Of a stretch of 64,000 nt of DNA, positions 25,078 through 36,341 are shown piece after piece (within the stretch, counting starts at the first letter, position 1; each line of letters opens with the position of its first letter). This DNA is from Apostichopus japonicus (taxonomy: Eukaryota; Echinodermata; Holothuroidea; Aspidochirotida; Stichopodidae), in NCBI RefSeq assembly GCF_037975245.1, contig NC_092577.1, positions 12,795,013 through 12,859,012 of the forward strand. The letters run 5' to 3'. A program made the position numbers and the translations under genes. The notes under the pieces were generated by a model, which did no database searches, had not been told where the DNA came from, and worked only from the letters and a program-made list of their open reading frames with translations.

Positions 25078-27855
25078 TTAGGTAAGAAGTTTGAATACAG
25101 AGAGGTGGTGGTTTTTACGGAAGTAAGTTAATGCTACATTATGTTTCAATAGAAGTTTATTGATCAATGGATCATTCTCTAGGTTGTTTTTGTATAGTTT
25201 GGTATTAAATTCTAAGAGTAGGGTGAATAAGGATTTTGTATTTCCTGCGAGGAGAACGTGAGAGGTAGCTATATAAGAAGGGATTTTTAGGGCAAGTCGG
25301 TAAGCTGTAGTGTGGATTCTACTTAGGATTTGTTTATTGGAGTCTGAGATGGTAAGCAGAGAGATGCTTCCGTAACTGAGAATTGGTTTTATTTTGGAGT
25401 TGTAGATTTGGATAGTGGTTTTCGCAGGGAAATTATACTTATGTGAGAGGATTTGGATGTATTTAAGGTGGGACCAGCAGCGGCCTGCGGTTCTAGTACA
25501 GTGTAGGTTAAAGGATAGTTTATTATCAAAAGTGATACCAAGGAAGGTTGCATTGGGAGAGGCAGTGATTGGGGAGTTGAACAGGTTAATTTTGGAAATA
25601 TAGTTACGAAGTTTTGAGTTTTTAAAGGAGAAATTGACTAAGTTAGATTTTGAGGGGTTTATTTTTATTCTCCACATTGAGCACCAGTTTTCGAGATGTG
25701 TAATTGCTTTTTTGAGATTAAGTTCCGTTATATGAATATTTTTACTGGTGCTCCAGATGGCTATATCGTCAGCGTACTGACTATAGTTGCAGTTTGAGAG
25801 AGGGGGGATGTTTAGATCATTTACAAACAGGGTGTAGAGGAGGGGACTGAGAACAGCGCCCTGAGGGGTGCCTGCACGAAGTGGAATGGGGTTAGAATGA
25901 TGGTTTTTGTAGTAAATTTTTGTGTTGCGATCATTAAGGAAAGAGGAAAGGAGTCTGGTGTAATTGGGGGGAAGATTATAGTTTAGTAGCTTAATTCTTA
26001 TGCCGTTGTGCCAGGTTTTGTCAAATGCTTTTTCGGCATCAAGGAAGAGGGCAGTGGTATATTGTTTTTTAATGAATCCGATTCGGATTTCTTCGGAAAG
26101 ACGAAAAGTTTGATTTAAGGTAGATTTGTGTGTACGGAAACCTGATTGAGATGGGGAGAAATAATCATTTAGTTCTAAGTGAGTTCTAGTGCGGTTATCT
26201 ATTATTCTTTCAAAAATTTTGCCAAGGGCTGGGAGGAGGCTAATTGGGCGATAGTTTTGTATTTTGGTGCGGTCTTTATTTGGTTTAGGTATTAGAATCA
26301 TTTTTGCGTATTTCCACGGGGTTGGGAAATAGCCCAGTCTAAGTAAATCGTTAAAAAGAGGGATAATATGAGAGTTGATGAAAATTGGTGGGGATTTTTT
26401 AAGCATTAAGTAATTAATATTGTCAAGACCAGGGGAGGAGGTATTTTTGCATTTTTTTGTGGCGCTATACCAATCGTTTAAGTCTATTTTTTTTAGTAGA
26501 GGGATGTTATCGTTGAGATATCCTGAGGAGTTGGGGGTAAAGCTGATTGCATTTCTGCTAATTGTTTGGTCTATTTCTTGTTTGAAATTGTTATCGTAAG
26601 GGGGGCCATCAAAGATATTAAAAATATTTTTAAAGTGTGATTCAATTAGCTTAATTTGATCTTGTGTATTTGTGATCAGGTTACCTGCATCATCTTTAAT
26701 GCCTTGGTCTGAATTACCAGTGTTTGGGGTTAGAATGGGATTTATGATGTTTTTTAAGTTTTTCCAGAAGTGTTTTGGGTTTTTTTCATTTATGATCGAA
26801 TCGCATTTGTTTTGGACTCGTTTTTGGTCGTCCGCCAAAATTTGTCTATTTATTTGTTTTTTAAGTTGGTTAATTTGGGTTTTTAGAGTTGGATCTCGAG
26901 AGATCATATAGGTTCTGCGAAGACGGCGTCTGAGTTTAATTAGTGTAAGAATATTCCTATTTAGTTTTCGATTTTTGTTTTGTTTTGTTTTTAACGGACA
27001 ATGTTTTTTGAAGATATTGAAGATATGTTGGGCAATGCTGTCACAGTAGTTGTCAATATAATTTAGATCGTTGTTGTGGTTTTTGTAAATGGGGATAGTG
27101 TTATATGTTACAAGTTCCTCATTAAATGTTGTCCAGTTTGTTTTATTGTAGTTATATGTTAAATCGTTATTTTGAATGCGATTTAGGTTTAAGTCTAGCT
27201 CAAAGAGGAGTGGAAGATGGTCACTAATTAGGTTATCTTCTAGGATTTGAGTTGAATGAGTTTTAGTTGCGAGGTGGTTTGAGGTTATGGCGTAGTCCAG
27301 TAGTTCAGTATTATTGTTTATTGGGTTTATCCTAGTTTTGGTATTTTGGTTTATTATAGTTAAGTTGTGTTTATCACACAATTCTAAGAGGGATATGCCC
27401 TTTTCAGTTATTTTGGAGCTGCCAAAAATGATGTGGTGGGCGTTTAGATCTCCTAGTAGAATTGTGTTTTTGTTAGAGCATTTTTTTATTATATCAGTTG
27501 ATATGGGCTCTCTTGGGGGACTATAGTAGCTAATAATGTGGAGAGGCTTATTATCTCTTTCGAGTACGATTTCAATTATTTGATTATTTGTTTGAGTTGG
27601 GTTGGAGAGGAGAGTGGCATTGAGATTAGTTTTTACAGCTATAAGTACTCCTCCTCTAGAGCGGGAGATATCATTTCTAAAAATTTGGTAACCTGGGATG
27701 TTCAGGTGGGATTTTGGGTTTAGTTTAGTTTCATTTAGCGAAATGACATCAGGGGAGTGGTTGGTAATTAAACTTAGTAGGAGACTCAGTTTTGGAAGGA
27801 TACTGTTTATGTTTAGGTGGAGGAACTTAATCGAAGGTGGGAGGTTGTTTGTCAT
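25078..27855 (-). CDS. LINE ORF2: AP-type endonuclease and reverse transcriptase, 925 aa, intact
   Basis: Makes and copies at the nicked target during target-primed reverse transcription. The endonuclease (about 1-230) keeps its catalytic set: N15 (HLNINS), E42 (LNETK), Y110 (YYSPP), D136 and N138 (GDLNAHH), D188 (LDYAI) and S211-D212-H213 (SDHLPL). RT blocks follow: ILIPKPNKDRTKIQNYRPIS (520-539), FLDAEKAFD (604-612), GTPQGAVLSPLL (662-673) and YADD (694-697). The C-terminal 200 residues have no RNase H. No stop or frameshift interrupts it. The start codon overlaps the ORF1 stop in ATGA, so translation probably depends on termination-reinitiation. Confidence 0.93.
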   Translation of the reverse strand: MTNNLPPSIKFLHLNINSILPKLSLLLSLITNHSPDVISLNETKLNPKSHLNIPGYQIFRNDISRSRGGVLIAVKTNLNATLLSNPTQTNNQIIEIVLERDNKPLHIISYYSPPREPISTDIIKKCSNKNTILLGDLNAHHIIFGSSKITEKGISLLELCDKHNLTIINQNTKTRINPINNNTELLDYAITSNHLATKTHSTQILEDNLISDHLPLLFELDLNLNRIQNNDLTYNYNKTNWTTFNEELVTYNTIPIYKNHNNDLNYIDNYCDSIAQHIFNIFKKHCPLKTKQNKNRKLNRNILTLIKLRRRLRRTYMISRDPTLKTQINQLKKQINRQILADDQKRVQNKCDSIINEKNPKHFWKNLKNIINPILTPNTGNSDQGIKDDAGNLITNTQDQIKLIESHFKNIFNIFDGPPYDNNFKQEIDQTISRNAISFTPNSSGYLNDNIPLLKKIDLNDWYSATKKCKNTSSPGLDNINYLMLKKSPPIFINSHIIPLFNDLLRLGYFPTPWKYAKMILIPKPNKDRTKIQNYRPISLLPALGKIFERIIDNRTRTHLELNDYFSPSQSGFRTHKSTLNQTFRLSEEIRIGFIKKQYTTALFLDAEKAFDKTWHNGIRIKLLNYNLPPNYTRLLSSFLNDRNTKIYYKNHHSNPIPLRAGTPQGAVLSPLLYTLFVNDLNIPPLSNCNYSQYADDIAIWSTSKNIHITELNLKKAITHLENWCSMWRIKINPSKSNLVNFSFKNSKLRNYISKINLFNSPITASPNATFLGITFDNKLSFNLHCTRTAGRCWSHLKYIQILSHKYNFPAKTTIQIYNSKIKPILSYGSISLLTISDSNKQILSRIHTTAYRLALKIPSYIATSHVLLAGNTKSLFTLLLEFNTKLYKNNLENDPLINKLLLKHNVALTYFRKNHHLSVFKLLT

Positions 27856-29075
27856 TTTGGTGATTGAGGAGGGCTGAATATTGAAGGTTGATGGAGACGT
27901 TCCATAATTAAAGTTTTCGGGATATTTAAGTTGAGGTGTTTTAATGCTAGAACGGTGGAGTAGCTAGCAAGGTCTTCAGGTTTAATGCTGATGTTGGCTT
28001 TTTGAAAGGTATATTGAACTAATTCAATTACAAATGTAGTGATATTAAGTTTTTCTTCGGTTGCGATTTTGTTTGTAATTTCGATTTTAGGGGCAGCTTT
28101 TGTGACATTTGCGTAAGTTTTCTGTACTTGTTGTTTGTTAATTGCTTCTGTTTTGGCTTCTTTAAATTTGGGGCAGCCTTTGTAAAGGGCGGCATGACTC
28201 CCTGAACAGTTTGCGCATTTCGTATTTTCTTTTTGTTCTGGGCATTCTTTGACCCGGTGGTTTTCTCCACATCTTAGGCATCTGGTTTGATTTTTGCAGG
28301 TGTGATGAGTGTGCCCAAAGAGCTGGCATTTGAAGCATTGGGTTACTTGGGGGGGTTCGTTATATTCTTCAGTTTTGTGTTTGGAATATCCTAGGTAAAG
28401 GCCTTGTTTGATCAGTGTTTGTTGCTGTTCTTTATCTTCGAAAGTTATTTTTACCTTCCAGGTAGGGTTGTTTGTTGCTCGACTGATTAATCTTTTTGTT
28501 TGGGTTGGTGAGTATTCTTGTTCTTTTAGTTCCTCTTCGATATCTTTAATTTGGATTTCGGGGTTTATACCGCAGGCAACTACTGAGAAATTTCTTGATC
28601 TTGTTTTTTGGGGGATTCTAGGTTTGGGGTTGCCTAATTTAGTATTTTGTGTCCATGGTTGAAGGAGAATATTTGCCGATTTAGGGTCATGGGGGGTAAT
28701 TAGTATGTCGTTACTGCGGAGACGGTTTATGTTTAGTATCATGGCGTTTGGTTTCTCTTCGTTGATTAGTTTAGCTAGGGTTATAGGGTTATTTGATATT
28801 TCTGGGAGGATACCTGAGACGATGATTGATTGGGCGGATTTTTTTGGGGCTGTCTTGGAGTTTGGGGATGGGTTTGCCTCAACGGAATTAGGGCGTTGTC
28901 TTTTCCTACTGTTTTGAACTGGGATCCAGTCATTTATATCAAAGTCAAGAAGGTTAAGGTTGTCATCAAGGGGGTCAGTTAAAGTTGGGTTAGGGGTTGC
29001 CATAATGGCAAAACAGCCCCTCCCTTTTGGATCTAAATGGCTTCTTGTACAATGAAAAATCGAGCAAAACTTCAC
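27852..29075 (-). CDS. LINE ORF1: nucleic-acid-binding protein with three CCHC zinc knuckles
   Basis: Packages element RNA and likely acts as a chaperone. The frame opens at 29075 (407 aa), but the second ATG at 29003 (residue 25, MATPNPTLTDPLDDNLNLLD) is the likelier start. It begins the acidic region typical of these proteins and lies closer to ORF2-like spacing. A PRE_C2HC-like segment (about 160-240) leads into knuckles at C247/C250/C260, C266/C269/C278 and C287/C290/C301 (CFKCQLFGHTHHTC and following). It ends in the ATGA overlap with ORF2 at 27855-27852. Confidence 0.9.
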   Translation of the reverse strand: MKFCSIFHCTRSHLDPKGRGCFAIMATPNPTLTDPLDDNLNLLDFDINDWIPVQNSRKRQRPNSVEANPSPNSKTAPKKSAQSIIVSGILPEISNNPITLAKLINEEKPNAMILNINRLRSNDILITPHDPKSANILLQPWTQNTKLGNPKPRIPQKTRSRNFSVVACGINPEIQIKDIEEELKEQEYSPTQTKRLISRATNNPTWKVKITFEDKEQQQTLIKQGLYLGYSKHKTEEYNEPPQVTQCFKCQLFGHTHHTCKNQTRCLRCGENHRVKECPEQKENTKCANCSGSHAALYKGCPKFKEAKTEAINKQQVQKTYANVTKAAPKIEITNKIATEEKLNITTFVIELVQYTFQKANISIKPEDLASYSTVLALKHLNLNIPKTLIMERLHQPSIFSPPQSPK

Positions 29076-29206
29076 TTACCAGAGAAAATTTGTCTCCAGC
29101 CTAAGGCGGCGGACGGAAAAAATAAAAAACTCCTTATGATGAGGCACTTATGGATTGAGATTGGCTTCGTAGCACAGTAATGGTAGCAAAGGACGCGTAT
29201 TGGAGA

Positions 29207-29219
29207 AAGGAGCGAGCAC
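29207..29219. repeat. Target-site duplication of the LINE, right
   Basis: AAGGAGCGAGCAC, matching 24653-24665 exactly. It marks the 5' end of the minus-strand LINE, and Penelope sequence resumes immediately. Confidence 0.95.
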
Positions 29220-29419
29220 CGAAGGAAGGCAAAAAACCCCAACAACAGATCGGACGCAAAAGAGAATACACCAACAGCCGAACACCGAAGAAAGTCTTAC
29301 AAACCCACAAACAGAACGGACGCGAAAGAGAATACCCAGGCAGAACAATACACCAACAACCGCATAATCCCCGGTAATCCCGACGAGGATCCTATATATT
29401 CATGGAGCATAACTTGAAG

Positions 29420-29475
29420 CTACCAGTTGTCTGAAGATCGCTACAAAGCGTGAAACTCCGAGTTACAACTACTAG
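29420..29475 (+). ncRNA. Hammerhead ribozyme (type I) in the right Penelope-like copy
   Basis: All core elements are present. Stem I is AGTTGT (29425-29430) with ACAACT (29465-29470), extended after a 2x2 internal loop by CTA/TAG. Core CTGAAGA is 29431-29437. Stem II is CGCT-ACAA-AGCG (29439-29450) with a U-U opposition at its base. GAAA is 29452-29455. A 3-bp stem III is ACT-CCG-AGT (29455-29463). Predicted self-cleavage follows T29464. Hammerheads in the terminal repeats of Penelope-like elements are an established observation, and the short stem III fits that class. Confidence 0.85.
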
Positions 29476-29566
29476 TGTTCCACTAGTCTCATCTAGTATC
29501 AACATATATTCCGCTCTGTCCAATGGACATAGAGCACTCTGCGCCAAGATAGACGCCAACCTACTC

Positions 29567-29601
29567 TATATATATATATATATATATATATATTTAATAT
29601 A

Positions 29602-29658
<57 letters not shown>
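29567..29658. repeat. (TA)n microsatellite, right edge of the Penelope cluster
   Basis: Interrupted AT dinucleotide tract of about 90 bp, mirroring 22303-22383. Penelope-like insertion into a (TA)n site would explain the symmetry. Confidence 0.95.
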
Positions 29659-30481
29659 TTCACTGCTAAATAAACTTCCAAAACATTTGACAAATCAACT
29701 TTAAGCATATTAAACTATAATCCATAGGAAACAACAATTTTTCTGGAGAAAAATACAAATAATATCTTCTTCAGTTTTTGAAAAATTGACAGTGGAAGTT
29801 GTCACCTGTCATACCGACATAAATTTGAAACAAACAAGTGTAATGGAATTGTTGGAAACTTTTAAATAATGTTTTGCTTTGTTTTGTTTTTCAAATATGC
29901 GTCTCATGTTTTCTACAGAATTGAAGTTCCCAGCCTCCTCTAGATCAACGAATGTCATGTGTACATGCAGGTCACATAACTGACGTCTGGTACCATGTTT
30001 GGACAAGAAAGGGAAAATTTCCCAAATGGTACATTGATATGTTTTTATTTCCCTATCTCTAAATTGTTATAGATTTTTGGTTGAGTTGGACAACTCAACG
30101 GACAAAACGTAAAAACTTAAGACACTGAAAACATAGCCGGCTACATTAGTCCGCAAATTTTGACGTGAAGCTGATGTATGAACACAATCAATTCAGTTAT
30201 GCGAAATGTACGTCTTGCATTAGACGTTCGAATCTCGTCACTTTTACACATTGACGAGGTTACATTGCGACAGCACACGCGAAATTAGGATACTCTTTAT
30301 GACTGTTGGCCAACACAATCGTACCAAATACTGAGTACGATTTAAATTCATATATGTATACGGATATTTTAAACTTTGTTCGTTAACTATATTATGGAAA
30401 AAAAAGGTGAAACACAGTGGTTGTGACGTATTATTATTAGTCTGTCTATTCTCACGTTAACTTTGAACAGATAATGAAACT
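29659..30481. other. Intergenic, diverged old repeat
   Basis: No gene. The stretch about 29820-30010 shares scattered phrases (for example CTGACGTCTGGTACCATGTT) with 33717-33760 and with 32150-32260. This suggests an old dispersed repeat family too decayed to name. Confidence 0.35.
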
Positions 30482-30486
30482 ACATA

Positions 30487-31407
30487 TGTCACCGAGACGA
30501 CGCTCAATGAAGCTGAACAAGGTTGTTGTATGTTTTAGCCCATTTATTCACACGCGTGGTTTGAACAAGACCACGGTGAAAACTAGAAAGTAAAGATATC
30601 AATATATCAATGTACAAACATTGGTGAAATAAACACATGAATTGAACAAATCAATAATAACATAATAATAACATAATAGTGCATTATATTTCTTCTTATA
30701 AAACAATGCACAAAAAAGGAAGAAGTATAGCAAATAACATTTGGTAACATGAAACAAGACATAGAGAAAGATTGGCGACAATTACATTCTTTATAATTAA
30801 CTTACAATCGTTACCGGGCAAAACCAACAGCACGACAAACTGCGGTGTACAGGGGTTTACAGGGATTAACGGCGGCTTTCTGGGGTTTACGGCGGCTTTC
30901 TGGGGTTAACGGCGGCTTTCTGGAGAATGTACAGAACACCAACAAAGTAATAACCTCTGGCGATATATTCTACTCCAGATACTCTTACAAATAAGCAAAC
31001 AACAAATACACAGTAAAAAGGCAATAATAAATAACGGGCACGAGCATGCAGCAACATCACATTAAAGGCAAATATCTATAATGCGATATTAAAAGAGATA
31101 TACAATTACAATATCAAGCCCCTTAATACTTATATAAAACAATTAGAATACTTACATACTAAGGAACAGTTCTACAGGAACACATGCGACGCCTCTCTGA
31201 GCCAGGAGAGGAATGAAGCATGTGCACTTCAAAATACGCAAGTATACATCGATTACGTAATTGTACATCGATTACATAAGTATGCGAATCGAGATGGATA
31301 TGGAAGGCAACTAGTAAATGGGCAGTATTGACCTCTGCCCGACCTCGACCAAGCGGAAATTTCCACTTGTGGCGCTAAGCAAATAGCACACATCGGCAAC
31401 GATGACA
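30487..31407 (-). mobile_element. Solo LTR, minus orientation
   Basis: A 921-bp long terminal repeat with TG...CA ends (TGTCATCG...GGTGACA on its own strand) and an exact 5-bp duplication ACATA at 30482-30486 and 31408-31412. It matches 45082-46065 in reverse. It contains a TATA-like TTTTATATAAGTATTAAGG, three tandem GGCGGCTTTCTGGGGTT units near 30870-30920 and an AATAAA-containing 3' part. No internal coding region remains, so it arose by LTR-LTR recombination. Element family (Ty3-like or BEL-like) cannot be set from the LTR alone. Confidence 0.88.
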
Positions 31408-31412
31408 ACATA

Positions 31413-32596
31413 CATTTTTAATCAATAATTAATTGTACCATTGTAATAACAATATTATAAATAACATGTGTGGATAATTACCAAAATAATATATACTAAC
31501 CTTTTATATCACAATTTGTCTTGAAGAGAGAGGAAAACTGAAATAGGAACCACAGGTGCATTTATAATTGAATATAAAGAAACACTACGTTTTTTGTCGC
31601 CGTTGTGTTAAGGCAGGAAATACAAGATATTATTCACAATCAACATTGTTGACATAAATGTTGTATAGTTCAAAAAAAAATGTGAGTGTAAGAAAGAATA
31701 ACCGCGTTGAACTCTTGACTTAAAGCAGTATATTTTAAATTGAATTCTAATGATTTCCTCATGTTGTTATAACATGTTTCGAAACTTCACCGAAATAGGA
31801 GCCAATCATATTGCATATTTGGTGATCTAAACGGTTGAAACTTGGTGTTTTTATAAACGGGGGAATCGTTTTGAAAACAATTACCTTGACTAATTTTATT
31901 GAACGCAAATATCGCTTTTTTTATTTACGTGAAAATAAGGGACGGCAGAATCAGTGAAGAGAGCAGGCGAGCTGTTACGTAAGGAAAGTTTGTACTCCCC
32001 AAACCCCCTTTTTTTAACATGCCTTTAATATTTCTTGCGGTGGTATTGCTTCTGGGGCCGCCCCACCTCCCCTCCCCTCCCCAACCATTTAAAAAAAGAA
32101 AAAGAAAAAAAGAGAGATTTGAAAATTAAAATGTCATATTCCATAGTTAAAGTGAACTTGAAGCAAACAGGTGTGATGACATTGTTGCACACTTGCTGAT
32201 GATGCTTTGTATCTCTGAAATATTTGCTTTCACTTTTCTGCTCCAAAATGTGTTTCATTCACAATTGTAAATGCACCACGGGCATTTGCTTTATATGCAC
32301 TTGCAACCCCTTTGGGTAAACTAGCCACTCATCTCTTTCAAGGTCGATACAATGGACTGGAATATAAGGGAAAAAATAAGCAATTCGTTGTTTGTGTGCA
32401 GCAATAACAATACAACTGTTTGGTAAATCCGTCGGAATTGATTGAAAGTTTCACCAGAATATTGCTTCTCTAGTCATACTCAGCTGTATATAAGATCATA
32501 TAACAGAAAGGGACAATGCTGATTGTAATGTTGTTAAAAGCGATAGACCATTTTAGATATGTACGAACAATTGGCTTTAGCTCAAACCACCTATAT
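31413..32596. other. Intergenic, no gene seen
   Basis: AT-rich sequence between the solo LTR and the left arm of the inverted duplication. Part of the diverged old repeat noted at 29820 recurs near 32150-32280. Confidence 0.5.
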
Positions 32597-34735
32597 TTAA
32601 CAGCCAAATAGATAGCTTCTAATCCCATCCTGAACCATTTAAAGGGCACTAAATCCCTTTTGAATAGCATTTTATTCAGCTTTTGTAGCTATCACTTACG
32701 CTACGAGTTGGGTACAAAGAATGCCGAACTAAACAGAGAGTTAATTGACAGCTTGTGTTCAATATAAGTTGTCTCTTACGAGAGTATTCGACATAGTTGA
32801 AATAAAATGGAAACTATCGGTCTTTTCGAGCGCATTCGACCTATTATTACAAATGACTACTCAATATTGTACTAAACTTCTATTACACGTGTACATTATT
32901 TTACTATTTAGCATGAAGAAAACCGGAAAAACAGACAGTCGTGAAAATTGTATAAGTTAGAAGTAACAGGTGCATTTAATTGTTAAACGAATTTCTCCCG
33001 CTATTCAAAAACAGAATAAAATATAAAAACGGGTAGTTAAAGCTTCTATAATCAAATCTATCAACTATGCTGACAAGAATGCCATGTGTAGTTAAAAAGA
33101 AATTTGTAAGAACTACACGTATGACGTAGAACAAAGATTGTATGTTTTGTTAATTAACTATTAAATTTTACCAGCTATTGCCAACTAAGGAGAACATCAA
33201 TCATCGATCGACTCAAATCCGCTTCTGATAAAACAATAAAAGTGTCACGCACACGTGTTTTATTTGTAGGGCAAGTTTAACTTGGTTTACTTCGAACTCT
33301 TTGATTATACTTGTCGTGGTCAGGCGTGGGATTTGTTTGATTTTGTTCCACTTTCCACCACTCCCATCGATCGAATTTGATAAATTGCCTTCAGTCTCTT
33401 GTGGCAACAACATATGCTGGAAAGATGATAAGATAACGAAAGGTAACTTAGTTGACAACATACTGGAAATTCTGTCATAATAGACCATTGCTGAAATTAC
33501 AAGAACCTTATTATTCTACATTATTAAATACTTCTTCATTCCACCTATACTCTACCGACAGAAATATTTTCTTTTGGGACTTGCATTTTTGCTGGCCTTA
33601 AATTGTTCATTTCATCTGTATTAACTCACACAAATAGTCAATTAAATATCAGATGATTCACACTTTTTGCACTTTATTGTACAAGTCATTTTGGCCATTC
33701 GGGAGTGTAATGGTAACGTCACGTATCTGAAGTCTGGTTCCACGGTTTGCAGAAAGAGATAATTACCACAATAGAGATGTTTTTAACAAAATTTGAAGAA
33801 ACAATATATCAGAGGCATGAGTTTTATAGGGTGGAAACAGACGATAGAAAGATTAAAAAAAAAAATAAATGATATCTTCTCTCAGTTGGGTTGGACTGTT
33901 GTATTTATAACCGGCAAAGAGAATAAAGAAAAAAATATAGTTCAGGAAGCAACAACTGAGTAGTCTAATATACATAAATTACCATGGATAGATGTATTAA
34001 CTGATAAAGTTGGTGAAATAACAGCTTTAATTCTAAAAGAATACGCTGGCGGCTTTGGTTTGATCGATTTAAACTCTTGTTATCAAATATTGAGCAGTTG
34101 CTAGGAATATTGCATTCACGGTCCATGGTGGGAAGAAATTGTTAAGCCAGGTTGTCTTGCTTAAAGCAATTTCATAAAATATTGACATATGTATGGGTAT
34201 GGATGGAATTGAAGTTATTCTCATCAGTCGTCCTGTTTGGTAGAACGTCGTATAGTACAAAAGAGAAAAACGGAATATTCTGAACATGATTTCTTCGAAC
34301 TGGAATACAATGGCGACCGATATATCTCTCAGATTCAGTTCTTAACAGGAAAACGTTGATCTTAGAAAGTGGCAAAGATGACCTAACGACAACGTTTTGA
34401 AATGTAATGTAATGAAATGTAAAAAAAAGTTTTTTTTTAGTAAAGATATAACATGGAGCAAGTGTAATTTACTCAATCTGAATAAGAACTTGAAATCTTT
34501 AGAATGATATAAACTTTGCAATAGTCTTTAACGATAACCCTACTTCTGCTTTGTGTAGTTATACAACTGTCAAGTTATTAATGGTTGACGACCATCAGGA
34601 AGCTAGGTAAGCAATATTCTGGTATAAACAATTTAAAGTAAATATTTATGATAGAGAGTCAGGCGAGAAAGCATGTCTACAAGAAAAGGCTTAACGATTT
34701 CAACAGGTGCAGAGCTTTTGGCACGGGTTTGAGGG

Positions 34736-34743
34736 TATAAATA
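34736..34743 (+). promoter_or_regulatory. TATA box of the left C4-like gene
   Basis: TATAAATA, 82 bp before the start codon, inside a block (AGCTTTTGGCACGG...GAGGGTATAAATAA) that is preserved in the right arm. Conservation and position support a core promoter. Confidence 0.6.
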
Positions 34744-36341
34744 ACCATAAAACACTGCCCTGTGCTGTTACTTATGACGAAATATTTCAGGGAGACATTC
34801 GAAACATTTTCATTTCGTTCCATCATGAATCTTTACATTTTGTCTATGTTCTTTGGCACGGTTTTAATTGCATTCCAAATATCGTTTGCATCTACTGACA
34901 ATGAAGGAAGAGTCCGTCAGAATCCGCCGAAAGAATCTACCCAGAAGGACGACAGATCTATCCAGCCCTAGCATTGGTAAGTGCTGGTATATATTTGTAT
35001 TTTGAAGAAAACAATTATAGTGGTAAATTAGGGTAGTTGCAAATTATATAATGATATATGTGTTTAAGAAATTACTACTGAGAGAGTGAATTTGCTTTTA
35101 AAGTTTTAAGTATTTGCATTTTTAAGTAAGTGCTATATTTAAAGGTTGGACGACCAAATAACTGGAAAAATTTTATCACAATTGCCTTATATTTTGTGAG
35201 AATGACAAAAAAAGGAGTCGACACAGCTGAAACATTAAAGCCCTCCAATATTTAATTATACCCAGTTTCACCTGAATGGGTTCAGCACCCACACGTCAAC
35301 CTTCCCCTGCAGCAATGTCCTGGCTTCCGTATGTCTTTCTTCAGACTTGTTTACATATCAGATTGCTTTTGAGCAATTCTAAACCTTTTTAAGTGCAAAA
35401 TCCTGCTTTCACCCAACGTCAACTTAGAGGGAGATGTTTGCACTTTGGTTTTGATGTCAGGGCATTTTGCAAATCGCATTCTATGATTAAGCATACATGG
35501 TTAGTATGGATTGAACTTAAGGGAGATTCTTTGCACATTTTTGTTTATTGACACAGTTATTAATCACAATTTGGAGGGACCAAATTACTGGGAAATTGAC
35601 CTAAAAGAGGGTACTGGAATTGCTGAGGGAAAGTCCTCAAATTTGTGTTTAAAATGCCTGGATGTTATGAAGAATTTCAAGTAATATTTTATCACAGAAA
35701 ACTGGATTAATGAAACCAAAGGTTGCACCTCTTGCACGCAAACACAAATTTGGTATCAATGAAAAGAACTTTTAAATTTGCAAATACATTTTTTTAACTA
35801 TAGTACGGTGATTAATAAACGAAACAACTTGACAAACCATGGAGTTGCGAAACTCACCCCATTTGTAGCGTATAATGATATTTGTTTGACCTTGTAACCC
35901 TTGGCCGATCTAAATTGTCAGGACACAAAGGAGGGATTCTCGATTTCACGAAAGACTTGACATTATAACTTGCACATCTACATTGTTTGTCTTGGGATCT
36001 CCTGTTTTAAAGCAGCATTATGCGTTTCGTTGCCGTCTTCCACCGTTTGGACATGTCCATCAAGCAAACTGAGATATTCGCTAAGTTTTTCTCCTGTCAA
36101 CAGCTTTCATTGGTTGGTAATTAGGAAAATCTATAGATAATAAGAAAAGTGTTTCTTCCGACAAATTCCGAAAGTTCCACCAAACCACAATTTAACCAAC
36201 CAGTGAGCAGCAGACATGTTTACTTATGAGCCGTTGTTAAAACTAGATTCAAAAAGTTGCGTTGGTACCATGCACTGCCGTAGACAATGTACACAATGGA
36301 ACCATGGTGTTTATTTACGTATTGGTCAATGACGTTCAGAG

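Larger units (their letters stand above)
24666..29206 (-). mobile_element. Full-length Jockey-like LINE with two intact ORFs
   Basis: A 4.54-kb non-LTR retrotransposon, antisense to the + strand, inserted in the right Penelope copy between 13-bp duplications. Order 5' to 3': about 200 nt 5'UTR (29206-29004), ORF1 nucleocapsid, ORF2 endonuclease/RT, then about 410 nt 3'UTR. The 3'UTR holds an internal A run (24774-24752), the stem-loop GACCTCTTGCGAGGTC and a terminal TTATTGTTGTTGTT. No RNase H follows the RT. The gag-like ORF1 with three CCHC knuckles plus an APE-type endonuclease point to the Jockey/I group. Intact frames and an unmutated duplication indicate recent insertion. Confidence 0.92.
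29207..29510 (+). mobile_element. Penelope-like element, right copy, 3' part after the LINE
   Basis: Continuation of the right copy. It begins with the second AAGGAGCGAGCAC and is the exact reverse complement of 22384-22680. It contains the hammerhead ribozyme and ends near TCTAGTATCAACATATAT. About 57 bp of unassigned sequence (29511-29566) separates it from the (TA)n tract, possibly the start of another copy or host DNA. Confidence 0.9.
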
